This document shows, piece by piece, positions 1 to 9,192 of a DNA stretch of 53,413 nt. The notes beneath the pieces are model-generated. The model searched no databases. It worked only from the letters and a program-made list of their open reading frames with translations, and was not told the DNA's origin. Every line of letters starts with the position of its first letter. Position 1 is the first letter of the stretch. This DNA is from an uncultured Pelagibacteraceae bacterium (GTDB taxonomy: Bacteria; Pseudomonadota; Alphaproteobacteria; Pelagibacterales; Pelagibacteraceae). The stretch covers positions 1 to 53,413 of the forward strand of contig CABYHH010000006.1 in the NCBI GenBank assembly GCA_902518835.1. Direction: 5' to 3'. The translations under genes were made by a program, and so were the position numbers.

Positions 1-1528
1 TGAAACTATACAATTTGATGATAATCAAGATTTCAAAATTGTATTTAATATTAATAGTGGTAAAAAATTTTATTTTGGTAACTTTAATATTGATTTACCG
101 ACTGATTTTGAAAAAAAGTATTTCGATAAAATATCAAAAAAATTGAATAAATTTTCAGGAGAAAAATATTCATTAAAGATTGTTGAAAAAATGTTGAATC
201 AAATAGAGTCTATAGCGAGTACTAAACAATACGAATTTGTGAATGCAAAAATTGATGAAAAATTAATTAATGACAAAATTAATGTTAATATAAAGATTTT
301 AAACGATCAGCCAAACATTTATGTTAAAAAAATTAATATTTATGGAAATAATGTTACTATAGAAGATGTTATAAGAAACGAATTTATTATTGATGAGGGA
401 GATCCATTTAATAATATTCTATTTCAAAAATCTATCAATAATATAAGAGCAACTAATATTTTTAAAAACGTAAGAGGTGATATTATTGACACTGATAATG
501 AGCTAGAAAAAGTAATTGATATTACTGTTGAAGAAAAACCTACTGGACAGATTTCTGCTGGAGCTGGTATTGGAACATCAGGAGCCTCAACATCTTTTGG
601 GGTTCAAGAAAATAACTTTTTAGGAAAAGGCATAAAATTAGATAGTAATTTGTCACTCAGTGAAGAAACTATAAGAGGATTATTTTCTTACACAAAGCCG
701 AACTATAAAAATACTGATAAAGACATGATACTTACAGCTGAAAGTCAAGAAACAGATAGACTTGACAGTTTTGGGTATAAATCTGCAGAAACTGGTTTTT
801 TAATTGGTACAAAATTTGAGCAATTAGAAGATTTTTTTATTGAACCAAAATTTTCACTTTATTATGAGACTTTAGATACTGCATCTACTGCTTCAAACTT
901 ATTAAAAAAACAAGAGGGAGATTATTTAGATGCAATGTTCAGTTATGCTTTACAACTTGACAGAAGAGATCAAAAATTTCAGCCAAAAGATGGGTATATA
1001 TCAACTTTTTTTCAGTCTATCCCTTTAAATATAGAGGACAATCAGACCCTAACCAATAGTTATGAAATAAAAAATTACTATGAATATTTTGATGACCTCG
1101 TGGCATCGTTATCAATTTTTACGAAGGCTGCAAACTCACTCGGTGATGAAGATGTAAGGGTTTCTGATAGATTATATTTACCATCAAGAAAACTAAGAGG
1201 CTTTCAAGCTGGAAAAGTAGGCCCATTAGATGGTGGAGATTATGTTGGTGGGAATTACTTAGCAGCATTTAATGCAGCAACTGACATACCATTGCTTGAA
1301 TCTTTAGAAACAATTGATTTTAGTGTTTTCTATGATGCTGCTAATGTGTGGGGTGTAGATTATAGCTCTACATTAGATGATTCTAGTGCTATTAGAAGTT
1401 CAGTAGGTTTAGGTATAGATTGGTATACTCCAATTGGCCCATTGAGTTTTAGTTTTACTCAACCGATATCAAAAAAATCAACAGATAAAACAGAAACATT
1501 TAGATTTAATTTAGGCACGACTTTTTAG
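1..1528 (+). CDS. bamA: Outer-membrane assembly factor BamA (5' end outside window)
   Basis: BamA is the outer-membrane insertase that folds and inserts beta-barrel proteins. The frame is open from base 2, so the gene starts before the window; an internal TTG at 143 is not the real start. The visible part holds the last POTRA repeats (for example around bases 310-530, with the motif VEEKPTG at the end) and then a 16-strand-type barrel domain. The lid-loop signature RGF is visible in LRGFQAGK, and the protein ends in a typical beta signal finishing with Phe (FNLGTTF). The next gene, skp-like, starts five bases after the stop, so the two are probably co-transcribed, as in most Proteobacteria. 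Identity is secure; only the N-terminal part is missing. Confidence 0.95.
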   Translation, partial: ETIQFDDNQDFKIVFNINSGKKFYFGNFNIDLPTDFEKKYFDKISKKLNKFSGEKYSLKIVEKMLNQIESIASTKQYEFVNAKIDEKLINDKINVNIKILNDQPNIYVKKINIYGNNVTIEDVIRNEFIIDEGDPFNNILFQKSINNIRATNIFKNVRGDIIDTDNELEKVIDITVEEKPTGQISAGAGIGTSGASTSFGVQENNFLGKGIKLDSNLSLSEETIRGLFSYTKPNYKNTDKDMILTAESQETDRLDSFGYKSAETGFLIGTKFEQLEDFFIEPKFSLYYETLDTASTASNLLKKQEGDYLDAMFSYALQLDRRDQKFQPKDGYISTFFQSIPLNIEDNQTLTNSYEIKNYYEYFDDLVASLSIFTKAANSLGDEDVRVSDRLYLPSRKLRGFQAGKVGPLDGGDYVGGNYLAAFNAATDIPLLESLETIDFSVFYDAANVWGVDYSSTLDDSSAIRSSVGLGIDWYTPIGPLSFSFTQPISKKSTDKTETFRFNLGTTF

Positions 1529-1533
1529 AGTTA

Positions 1534-2049
1534 ATGAGGTTTTTTCAGTCAATTATTTTTTTTTTTTTAATTATTTTCTCTGCAGAATCTAATACTAATA
1601 TTCCTGTTAAATATATCGATTTGAATAAAATAGTGAATGAATCTATTGTTGGAAAACAGATTAAAGATTTAATCATAAATGAAAGAAAAAAGTTCAATAA
1701 AAAACACCAAGATTTAGAAAAGAAACTAGAAAAAAACAAAAATGATATTTTATCAAAAAAGAATATCTTAAAAAAAGAAGATTTTCAAAAAAAAGTTGAT
1801 GAGCATCAAAAAAATCTGAGTAATTATCAATTAAAAAAAAAACAAAATTTAGAAAAGATGAATAAAAAAAATTTAGAATTTAGTAGGAATTTTATGATCA
1901 AAATTGATAAAATTATTCTTGAATATTCTAGAGAGAACTCTATTGATTTACTTTTGAAGAAAGATGCCTTAATAATCTCAAATTCAAGTTTAGATATTAC
2001 AAATGAAATATTGACTGAAGTAAATAATAAGGTAAAAAAAATTGATTGA
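1534..2049 (+). CDS. skp: Skp/OmpH-family periplasmic chaperone
   Basis: This is a 171-residue protein with a short N-terminal signal peptide (basic MRFF, hydrophobic stretch to about residue 18). A long, highly charged Lys/Glu-rich coiled coil follows (about residues 45-125), then a C-terminal part resembling the body domain of OmpH/Skp proteins (IDLNKIVNES near the start of the mature protein). Skp holds unfolded outer-membrane proteins in the periplasm and delivers them to BamA. Its place directly after bamA and before the lipid A genes is the classical one. Sequence conservation is low, as usual for Skp, so the call rests on architecture plus position. Confidence 0.8.
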   Translation: MRFFQSIIFFFLIIFSAESNTNIPVKYIDLNKIVNESIVGKQIKDLIINERKKFNKKHQDLEKKLEKNKNDILSKKNILKKEDFQKKVDEHQKNLSNYQLKKKQNLEKMNKKNLEFSRNFMIKIDKIILEYSRENSIDLLLKKDALIISNSSLDITNEILTEVNNKVKKID

Positions 2050-2052
2050 CTT

Positions 2053-2502
2053 ATGACTCTATCGCTAAATAAAAAAGATATCGCAGATCTTTTACCTCAT
2101 AGAGAGCCAATGCTTTTAATAGATGAGTTAAAAGATATAAAAAAATTACATTCTGCTACTGCAATAATGAATGTAAAAAAAGATGGCTTTTATGTTCAAG
2201 GTCATTTTCCTGGTCAACCTGTTATGCCCGGAGTTTTTATTGTTGAAGCTTTTGGACAAGCTGCAGCAGCATTAACTGCTCATGGCATAGATAAAAAAAC
2301 ATATGATAATAAACTTGTGTTTCTAATGAGTGTAGAAAAAGCAAGGTTTAGAAATCCGGTGATACCAGACTGTATATTAGAGCTAAAAATAGAAGCTGTT
2401 AGGTCCCATGGTAGAGTTTGGAAGTATAAGGGTGAAGCTTTTGTATCAGAAAAAAAAATGGCTGATGCTCAATGGTCAGCTACTATAGTTGATAGAAAAT
2501 AA
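2053..2502 (+). CDS. fabZ: 3-hydroxyacyl-[acyl-carrier-protein] dehydratase FabZ
   Basis: FabZ dehydrates beta-hydroxyacyl-ACP in type II fatty-acid synthesis. The 149-residue protein has the single hot-dog fold expected for the family. It carries the N-terminal LPHREPMLLID motif and the active-site segment GHFPGQPVMPGV, giving catalytic His51 and Glu65 (in VEAFGQ). It lies three bases after skp and 53 bases before lpxD. In E. coli and most alphaproteobacteria I know, fabZ follows lpxD; here it precedes it. FabZ and the Lpx enzymes share the hydroxyacyl-ACP pool, so clustering is functionally sensible. Confidence 0.96.
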   Translation: MTLSLNKKDIADLLPHREPMLLIDELKDIKKLHSATAIMNVKKDGFYVQGHFPGQPVMPGVFIVEAFGQAAAALTAHGIDKKTYDNKLVFLMSVEKARFRNPVIPDCILELKIEAVRSHGRVWKYKGEAFVSEKKMADAQWSATIVDRK

Positions 2503-2555
2503 TTAGTAATATTTGTTGATACTTTATTATCTCAATTCTTTGATAATAGAATTAT

Positions 2556-3536
2556 GTGATTAATCCTTTTTTTAAAAACGTAGGTCCATTCGAAATACAA
2601 AAATTGTTAGTTAATACAGGTATTTCAAATAATGAAAATTTTAAAAAGGATAAAATTTACAATGTTTCTGATTTACAAAATGCGACTAAAAAAGACTTAA
2701 CTTTTTTTCATTCTAAAAATTATTCTTCTGCAGCATCGAGAACTAAAGCCTCTTATTGTGTAACACTGGAAAGCCTTTCTCAATTTCTACCAAATACCTG
2801 TAAAAAAATAATTGTAAAAAATGTTTTATTATCTATTGCTAAAATTACAAAGGAATTTTATCCAAAATCAATAGTAGATGATTTTGATGAAACTGTAAAA
2901 GATATCTCTAAAACTTCTTTTAAAAAAAAAGTTAAATTTGGAAAAAATGTTTTGATAGGTAAAAATGTTAAAATAGGAAGAAATTGTCTAATTGGTCATA
3001 ATACTATAATTGAAAAAAATGTAATTATTGGCGCAAACTGTTCTATCGGTTCTAATGTTATTATAAGAAACACAATAATTAAAAATAATGTAAATATTTT
3101 AGATGGGTGTGTTGTAGGAAAAAAAGGTTTTGGTTTTTTTCCTAATAAAGAAAAAAATATAAGATACCCTCATATTGGAATTGTAATGATAAATGAAAAT
3201 TGTGAAATAGGTTGTGGTTCAACTATCGATAGAGGATCTCTATCCAATACAATTATTGGAAAAAATACTTATATCGATAATCAAGTCCATATTGCTCATA
3301 ATAATAAAATTGGAGATAATTGTATTATAGCTGGTCAAGTAGGGTTTGCTGGTAGCTCATTACTAGGAAACAATGTTATGGTTGGGGGTCAAGCTGGCAT
3401 TTCAGGTCATTTAAAGATTGGAAATAATGTACACATAGGTGGTGGAAGCGGAGTTATAGATGATATATCAGACAATACTAAAGTCATGGGATACCCAGCA
3501 AAAAATTTAAGAGATTTTATAAAAAATAATAGATGA
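2556..3536 (+). CDS. lpxD: UDP-3-O-acylglucosamine N-acyltransferase LpxD
   Basis: LpxD performs the third step of lipid A synthesis, N-acylating UDP-3-O-acyl-glucosamine from hydroxyacyl-ACP. The 326-residue protein has an N-terminal substrate-binding domain (about 1-105) followed by a left-handed beta-helix of hexapeptide repeats (for example IGKNVKIGRN, IGANCSIGSN). The catalytic His sits in HIAHNN (His248). The start is GTG at 2556: the ATG two bases upstream is in another frame and runs straight into a stop. The 3' end overlaps the lpxA start by four bases (ATGA), indicating translational coupling. Confidence 0.95.
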   Translation: MINPFFKNVGPFEIQKLLVNTGISNNENFKKDKIYNVSDLQNATKKDLTFFHSKNYSSAASRTKASYCVTLESLSQFLPNTCKKIIVKNVLLSIAKITKEFYPKSIVDDFDETVKDISKTSFKKKVKFGKNVLIGKNVKIGRNCLIGHNTIIEKNVIIGANCSIGSNVIIRNTIIKNNVNILDGCVVGKKGFGFFPNKEKNIRYPHIGIVMINENCEIGCGSTIDRGSLSNTIIGKNTYIDNQVHIAHNNKIGDNCIIAGQVGFAGSSLLGNNVMVGGQAGISGHLKIGNNVHIGGGSGVIDDISDNTKVMGYPAKNLRDFIKNNR

Positions 3537-4309
3537 TACATAAAACTGCAGTAATAGATTCAAAAGCAAAATTAGATAAAAATGTTCAAATAGGTCCTTA
3601 TTGTGTAATAGGTCCAAATGTGGAAATTAGAGAAAACACTGTTATTCAATCACATGTAAACATTTCTGGAAATGTTAAAATTGGCAAAGACAACAAGATA
3701 TATCCCTTTGTTTCTATTAACGACCCACAAGATTTAAAATATTCTGGTGAACCAACTAGTTTGATAATTGGAGATAATAATAAGATAAGAGAATACGTAA
3801 CAATAAATCCAGGAACAGCTAGTGGTGGTGGTAAAACAGTTATTGGAAATAATTGTTTATTCATGATTTCATCACATATCGCTCATGATTGTCGGGTAGG
3901 AAATAATGTAATAATAGCTAATAATGTTCCCTTGGGTGGCCATGTAATTATTGAAGATAATGTTGTGATAGGAGGCAATTCAGCAGTACAACAATTCTCA
4001 AGAATTGGAAAGATGGCTATGATTGGTGGAATGACAGGAGTATTACACGACGTTATTCCTTATGGATTATCAACAGGAAATAGGAATTCACTACAAGGAT
4101 TAAATTTAATTGGTTTGAGAAGAGCCAAGTTTGAAAACAAGGATATTTTAGGATTAAGTGAGGCTTATAAGGAAATTTTTGCTACTAAAAGTATCAATGA
4201 AAATATAAGTAAATTAAATGGCTCTTTTAAAGAGAATCCATTAGTTAAGAATGTAATTGACTTTATAACAAAAGATAAAAAAAGATCCATTTGCACACCA
4301 TTTTCATAA
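3533..4309 (+). CDS. lpxA: UDP-N-acetylglucosamine O-acyltransferase LpxA
   Basis: LpxA catalyses the first committed step of lipid A synthesis. The 258 residues match the family length: a hexapeptide-repeat beta-helix (about 1-190) and a helical C-terminal domain. The active-site block SSHIAHDCRVG includes the probable catalytic base His118, equivalent to E. coli His125. Its ATG overlaps the lpxD stop and lpxI begins one base after its own stop. This distinguishes it from LpxD, which has an extra N-terminal domain. Confidence 0.96.
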   Translation: MIHKTAVIDSKAKLDKNVQIGPYCVIGPNVEIRENTVIQSHVNISGNVKIGKDNKIYPFVSINDPQDLKYSGEPTSLIIGDNNKIREYVTINPGTASGGGKTVIGNNCLFMISSHIAHDCRVGNNVIIANNVPLGGHVIIEDNVVIGGNSAVQQFSRIGKMAMIGGMTGVLHDVIPYGLSTGNRNSLQGLNLIGLRRAKFENKDILGLSEAYKEIFATKSINENISKLNGSFKENPLVKNVIDFITKDKKRSICTPFS

Positions 4310-4310
4310 A

Positions 4311-5105
4311 ATGATAGGATTAATTTTTGGTGATACAGATTTTCCAAATAAAATTCTTAAAACAATTAAGAAAAGAAAAATAAAGTATTTAATAATAGAT
4401 TTATCTAAATCCAAGAAATTTAAAAAAGATAGTAAATCTTATTCTATTTCTATAGGTCAATTTGGTAAAATAATGAATATTCTCAGAGAAAATAAATGTA
4501 AAAAAGTCTTATTTGCAGGAAAAGTAAATAAGCCAAACTTTTCTAAGTTAAAACTAGACTTCAAGGGAATATATTATTTACCAAGAATTATAAAAGCATC
4601 GAAACTTGGTGATGCTGCAATTTTGAAAGAGATAATAAAAATACTAGCTCAAAATAAGATAAAAACTGAAAATTCACTTAAATTTAATCCAGAGCTTACT
4701 CTAAAAAAGGGTAATTATTCAAATTTTAAGCCAAATAACATTGATCTATTAGATATTAACAAGGCTATTAAAACGTTAAATAATTTAAAAGAATATAATT
4801 TCAGCCAAGCTGTAGTAGTCAGAAATAAAAAAGTAATTTCCATAGAGGGAAAAGGCGGAACCAAAAAAATGCTAGAGAAAAGCAAAAGTAAAAGATTTCA
4901 AAACCATGGTGTTTTAGTTAAATTTCCAAAAAAGAAGCAAGACCTTAGAGTTGACTTACCTACTATCGGATTGAAAACGCTAAAACAAAGCAAGTCTGCT
5001 GGATTAAAAGGTATTGTTGTTAAAGGTAAACAACATGTATTTTTAGATAAAAATAAATGTATTAGCTTTGCTAATAAAAATAAGATGTTTATCTTAGTGA
5101 AATGA
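4311..5105 (+). CDS. lpxI: UDP-2,3-diacylglucosamine pyrophosphatase LpxI
   Basis: LpxI hydrolyses UDP-2,3-diacylglucosamine to lipid X. It is the alphaproteobacterial substitute for LpxH and is unrelated to it in sequence. The 264-residue protein starts with the typical MIGLIFGDTDFP strand-turn and contains the family blocks LGDAAILKEI, VVVRNKKVISIEGKGGT and LRVDLPTIGLKTL. It is sandwiched between lpxA and lpxB and overlaps the lpxB start by four bases. Gene order and motifs agree, so the assignment is firm. No LpxH-like gene is seen in the window. Confidence 0.93.
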   Translation: MIGLIFGDTDFPNKILKTIKKRKIKYLIIDLSKSKKFKKDSKSYSISIGQFGKIMNILRENKCKKVLFAGKVNKPNFSKLKLDFKGIYYLPRIIKASKLGDAAILKEIIKILAQNKIKTENSLKFNPELTLKKGNYSNFKPNNIDLLDINKAIKTLNNLKEYNFSQAVVVRNKKVISIEGKGGTKKMLEKSKSKRFQNHGVLVKFPKKKQDLRVDLPTIGLKTLKQSKSAGLKGIVVKGKQHVFLDKNKCISFANKNKMFILVK

Positions 5106-6238
5106 AAAAAATTTTTGTACTCACGGGTGAACCTTCAGGAGATAAATTAGCGTCAACAGTAGTTAATAAACTTCAACAAAAACATTCTGATATAGAATAT
5201 TTAAGTGTTGGAGGATCACATTTAAACAAACTTGGGGTCAAATCAATATATGATCTTAAGGAGATAACTTATATTGGATTTACGAGTGTCATCTTAAATT
5301 TGTTTAAAATTAGAAACAAAATAAACGAAACTGTAAAAAGGATAATTGAATTTAATCCCAATATTCTATTTAGTGTAGATAGCCCAGATTTTACTTTAAG
5401 AGTTGCTGAAAAAGTAAAAAGTATCAATCCTAATATTAAAACAATACATTATGTTGCACCACAAGTATGGGTATGGCGAGAGGGTAGGGTTAAGAATTTT
5501 AAAAACTTTTTAGACCATGTTCTGCTATTATTTAATTTTGAAAAAAAATATTTTGATAAAGAAAATATTAAAAACACTTTTGTTGGTCACCCCTTACTTG
5601 AAAATAAAGAAAATAGTAAAACAAATTTATCAAATATAATTGATGACAATAAAAAGATTATATCTTTATTTGCTGGAAGCCGAACATCTGAAACGAATAT
5701 TCTTTTACCAATCTTAATAGATTTTATTAAATTAATGAATGAAAAATTCAACGAATATAATTTTATTTTTCATACAACTGATCAAAATAAAGATTTGATA
5801 AAAGGCGAGATTAAAAAAACATATTTAGATAATGTTGAAGTGATATCAGAGGAGAATATAAAATCACAAATTTTATCAAACTCAGTATTTGCTGTGGCGA
5901 AATCTGGAACTATTTCCCTTGAAATCTGTAATGCAAAAATCCCATCTATCATAATTTATAAAATGAATTTTATAAATTTTTTTATTGTAAAATTTTTAGT
6001 TAAGACAAAATTTGCAAATATAATTAATATAATTAACCAAAAAGAAATAATTCCAGAATTAATTCAAAATGAGTGTAATTCAAAAGAAATTTTTAGATCT
6101 GTAGTATACTTTTTAAAAAACCCCGAACTTATGAAAAAACAAATCCTCGATGTGAATAATACTTTAAACGAGATCAAATCTAAAACTTCATCATCATCAG
6201 AAGCCTCAGACGTAGTTTCAAGCTATCTCAGCACTTAA
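5102..6238 (+). CDS. lpxB: Lipid-A-disaccharide synthase LpxB
   Basis: LpxB joins lipid X and UDP-2,3-diacylglucosamine into the lipid A disaccharide at the inner membrane. The 378-residue GT19 glycosyltransferase begins with the diagnostic TGEPSGDKLAS. It contains SVDSPDFTLRVA, the HYVAPQVWVWREGR block, and the C-terminal nucleotide-binding region with LFAGSR and AKSGTISLE. It is the last gene of the plus-strand envelope operon. Its last 21 bases overlap the 3' end of gltX on the opposite strand, a convergent overlap with no room for a separate terminator. Confidence 0.96.
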   Translation: MKKIFVLTGEPSGDKLASTVVNKLQQKHSDIEYLSVGGSHLNKLGVKSIYDLKEITYIGFTSVILNLFKIRNKINETVKRIIEFNPNILFSVDSPDFTLRVAEKVKSINPNIKTIHYVAPQVWVWREGRVKNFKNFLDHVLLLFNFEKKYFDKENIKNTFVGHPLLENKENSKTNLSNIIDDNKKIISLFAGSRTSETNILLPILIDFIKLMNEKFNEYNFIFHTTDQNKDLIKGEIKKTYLDNVEVISEENIKSQILSNSVFAVAKSGTISLEICNAKIPSIIIYKMNFINFFIVKFLVKTKFANIINIINQKEIIPELIQNECNSKEIFRSVVYFLKNPELMKKQILDVNNTLNEIKSKTSSSSEASDVVSSYLST

Positions 6239-7615
6239 TCGTTTTTGAACTTCTTCTTTTCCTAAGGATAAAATTATATCATATATACCAGGTCCAAACT
6301 TCGAACCTGTTAGAGCAATCCTTAATGGTTGTCCAACTCCTTTAAAATTTGTATTATGAGACTTTATGAGCCCATTCACTATTGGTTCTAAAATTTCTCG
6401 AGAAGGTAGATCTATTTTTTCAAATTGAGAGTTAAAATCAGAAATTACTTTTCTTGCTTTATCGTCAATTAATTTAATATCATCCTTATTAAAATTGACC
6501 TTATCTCTTAAAATATATTGACCATTATTTAATATATCTTCTAAAGTTTTTGCTTTATTTTTTAAGAAAGTAAGTGATTTTCTGATCTTATCTTCTTTAT
6601 CAGATTTAATTTCATTTTTATATAATTTGCTATATTCAGTTAACTGGTTGAATAAATTATCCTCATCAATATTCTTAATATAATGTTCATTCATTGATAA
6701 AATTCTACTCATATCAAGTTTAGAGGGAGATTTACCAATGCCTTCTAAATTAAAAAATTTTATACTTTCCTCTAATGTAAATATTTCTTTATCTTTGTAA
6801 GACCAGCCTAATCTTAAAAGATAATTTCGAAGAGCATCTGGCATGATACCTATTTTGGAATAATCATCTAATGTAGAAGCCTGATCTCGCTTTGATAGTT
6901 TCTTTCCCTCTATTGTATGTATCAATGGTATGTGAGCAAATGAGGGCAAATCCCATTTCATGGCTTTATAAATTTGTATTTGTTTGAAGGTATTTATTTT
7001 ATGATCGTCACCTCTAATAATATGTGTCATATTCATTTGGTGATCATCTACGGATGCAGATAAATTATACGTAGGAGTTCCATCATTTCTTAAAATGATA
7101 AAATCCTCAATTGTATTATTTTCAATTTCAACATCACCTTGAACTAAATCTTTCAATATAGAGGTTCCGTCAATCTTACTTTTAAATCTTATGACAGGTT
7201 TAATATCTTTGGGAGCATCAGACTCTATTTTATTTCTCCATTTTCTATTATAAATATAAGGTATTTTCTTTTGTCTTGCTCTTTTCTTTTGTTCTTCTAT
7301 TTCTTCGCCTGAGCAATAACATTTATATGCAAAACCACTTTTAAGTAATTCATTTGCAACTTTGATATGATCTTCAACTTTTTTAGATTGTATATACTCT
7401 TCTCCGTCATAATTAATACCAATCCATTTAAGAGATTTAATTATTTGATCTTTATATTCGTCTTTAGATCTTTCTTTATCAGTATCTTCAACTCTTAAAT
7501 AAAAATCACCTTTTTGGTTTTTAGAATATAACCAATTAAATAAAGCGGTTCTAACTCCACCAATATGTAATGCGCCAGTGGGTGATGGAGCAAATCTAGT
7601 TGCTACTTTTTTCAT
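6218..7615 (-). CDS. gltX: Glutamate--tRNA ligase
   Basis: Class I aminoacyl-tRNA synthetase of 465 residues. The ATP-binding signature appears as FAPSPTGALHIGG and the second signature as KKLSKRDQAS, both typical of GluRS. A Cys-x-Cys pair in YKCYCSGEE resembles half of the zinc site of many GluRS proteins. The C-terminal helical anticodon-binding domain ends in GPGIYDIILSLGKEE. It lies 22 bases downstream of lexA on the same strand, so co-transcription is likely. Whether it also charges tRNA-Gln cannot be told from this window. Confidence 0.96.
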   Translation of the reverse strand: MKKVATRFAPSPTGALHIGGVRTALFNWLYSKNQKGDFYLRVEDTDKERSKDEYKDQIIKSLKWIGINYDGEEYIQSKKVEDHIKVANELLKSGFAYKCYCSGEEIEEQKKRARQKKIPYIYNRKWRNKIESDAPKDIKPVIRFKSKIDGTSILKDLVQGDVEIENNTIEDFIILRNDGTPTYNLSASVDDHQMNMTHIIRGDDHKINTFKQIQIYKAMKWDLPSFAHIPLIHTIEGKKLSKRDQASTLDDYSKIGIMPDALRNYLLRLGWSYKDKEIFTLEESIKFFNLEGIGKSPSKLDMSRILSMNEHYIKNIDEDNLFNQLTEYSKLYKNEIKSDKEDKIRKSLTFLKNKAKTLEDILNNGQYILRDKVNFNKDDIKLIDDKARKVISDFNSQFEKIDLPSREILEPIVNGLIKSHNTNFKGVGQPLRIALTGSKFGPGIYDIILSLGKEEVQKRLSAEIA

Positions 7616-7637
7616 TAAAATTGTTTAGACTATTTTT

Positions 7638-8312
7638 TTAGAAGTTTCTATATAAAGATACTAACACACCCTGAACTTTTACTCTATCGGGACCGAAAAT
7701 TTTAGTCTCATAGTTTTTATTTGCACTTTCAAGTGCAACCACTTTACCTTTTCGCCTAATTCTTTTCAGCATGGCTTCATGATCATCAATTAAAGCAACC
7801 ACAATTTTACCATTATCTGCAGCGTCTGTTCTTTTTATAATAACCGTATCACCTTCATTTATTCCTGCTTCTATCATAGAATCACCTTGAACTTTAAGAC
7901 CAAAATAATCACCATTTTTCTCTAGATTATTTGGTAAAGGTATTCTAGAAACTTCGTTTTGAATTGCTTCCACAGGAGTACCGGCAGCTATTTTTCCTAA
8001 AACTGGAACTTCTTCATCAGAAATTGGTTTTTCGTCATCTAAGCCTCCTTTAATAACACTAGGAGAAAAACTGTTATATATATCGTTTGCAGAAGCTGTT
8101 TCAGGTAATTTGATTACCTCTAAAGCTCTTGCTTTGTGAGCTAGTCTTTTGATGAACCCTCTTTCCTCTAATGCACTTATAAGCCTATGTATTCCAGACT
8201 TAGATTTTAAATTTAAAGACTCTTTCATTTCCTCATAAGAGGGCGATACACCAGAACTTCTCAACTTCTTGTTGATAAATAAAAGCAAATTTTTTTGTTT
8301 TTTTGTAAGCAT
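7638..8312 (-). CDS. lexA: SOS-response repressor LexA
   Basis: LexA represses DNA-damage genes and cleaves itself when RecA is activated. The 224-residue protein has an N-terminal winged helix-turn-helix (about 1-65, SGVSPSYEEMKESL) and a C-terminal S24 peptidase domain. The autocleavage bond is Ala110-Gly111 (GKIAAGTP). The catalytic pair is Ser145 (GDSMIEAG) and Lys183 (AMLKRIRR). A perfect alphaproteobacterial SOS box lies 25 bases upstream of the start codon, so autoregulation is expected. gltX follows closely. The comEC and moa genes I associate with this locus in larger alphaproteobacteria are absent. Confidence 0.96.
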   Translation of the reverse strand: MLTKKQKNLLLFINKKLRSSGVSPSYEEMKESLNLKSKSGIHRLISALEERGFIKRLAHKARALEVIKLPETASANDIYNSFSPSVIKGGLDDEKPISDEEVPVLGKIAAGTPVEAIQNEVSRIPLPNNLEKNGDYFGLKVQGDSMIEAGINEGDTVIIKRTDAADNGKIVVALIDDHEAMLKRIRRKGKVVALESANKNYETKIFGPDRVKVQGVLVSLYRNF

Positions 8313-8336
8313 AAGAACAAATATCGTACAGAATCT

Positions 8337-8351
8337 GTTCTACAAAAGTTC
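8337..8351. promoter_or_regulatory. LexA (SOS) box, GTTC-N7-GTTC
   Basis: The direct repeat GTTC-TACAAAA-GTTC is an exact match to the alphaproteobacterial LexA operator GTTCN7GTTC. It lies in the 88-base gap between trpC and lexA, ending 25 bases before the lexA ATG, where it could block the lexA promoter. The match and position are seen directly; binding is inferred from the known specificity of this LexA class. Confidence 0.85.
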
Positions 8352-8400
8352 TCCAAAAGTCACAATAGAAAAAAAGCTAATAAATTAGGGGTTTATTTGA

Positions 8401-9192
8401 CTAAAGAACAGAAAAAATTGAATTATTCTCTAGATTTTTGAGAAGTGATTCACCAATTAGAAAAGTTTTAATAGATGTTTTATTTGAAAGCTCTAACACA
8501 TCATCTTTTGTTTTAATTCCACTTTCAGAAATTATAGGTCCAGAGTGATTAACTAAAACATTATGAATATCAAAGGTTGTATTTATATTAGTTTTTAAAG
8601 TTTTCAAGTTTCTGTTGTTTATTCCTATTAAAGCATCTTTATATTTTAAAGATTGTTTAGCTTCTTCAACGGTATGAACTTCAACAATGACAGACATATT
8701 TAATTTTAACGCTTCTTCATATAACTCATTTGCGAGAGTTTCATTAACACCAGCTAATATAATTAATATCGCATCAGCTCCATAACTTTTTGCATATGGT
8801 ATTTGGAATTTATCCAAAAAAAAATCCTTGCAAAGAATTGGTAAATTAATTTTTTGTTTGATTTTAGAAATATGTTCTAAGTTTCCTAAAAAAAAATCTT
8901 CCTCAGTTAAGACCGATAAACAAGTAGCTTTATTATCATTATAAATATTAGCTATTTTTACAGGATCATAATCATTGATAATTGTACCCGCAGAGGGACT
9001 AGCTTTTTTAATTTCCGCGATAATTGAAAATTTACCATCTTTTGAGTTGTTTTCAATTTTTTTTTTAAAATTAATAAACGTTTTATTTTTATCTATTGAC
9101 TCATTTATTGTCTCTAAAGAAATGGTTTTTTTTAGATTAATTATTTTCTCTCTTTTCTTTTTAATTATTTTTTCAAGAACATTTTCAGTCAT
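8401..9192 (-). CDS. trpC: Indole-3-glycerol-phosphate synthase
   Basis: TrpC closes the indole ring in tryptophan synthesis. The 263-residue TIM-barrel protein is monofunctional; no TrpF domain is fused. Recognisable blocks are IAEIKKASPSAG (catalytic Lys), PILCKDFF (catalytic Lys region), GADAILII, VEVHTVEEA, IGINNRNLKT and ISESGI. It overlaps the end of trpD by eight bases and is the last gene of the minus-strand trp group. trpF, trpB and trpA are not in the window. Confidence 0.96.
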   Translation of the reverse strand: MTENVLEKIIKKKREKIINLKKTISLETINESIDKNKTFINFKKKIENNSKDGKFSIIAEIKKASPSAGTIINDYDPVKIANIYNDNKATCLSVLTEEDFFLGNLEHISKIKQKINLPILCKDFFLDKFQIPYAKSYGADAILIILAGVNETLANELYEEALKLNMSVIVEVHTVEEAKQSLKYKDALIGINNRNLKTLKTNINTTFDIHNVLVNHSGPIISESGIKTKDDVLELSNKTSIKTFLIGESLLKNLENNSIFSVL

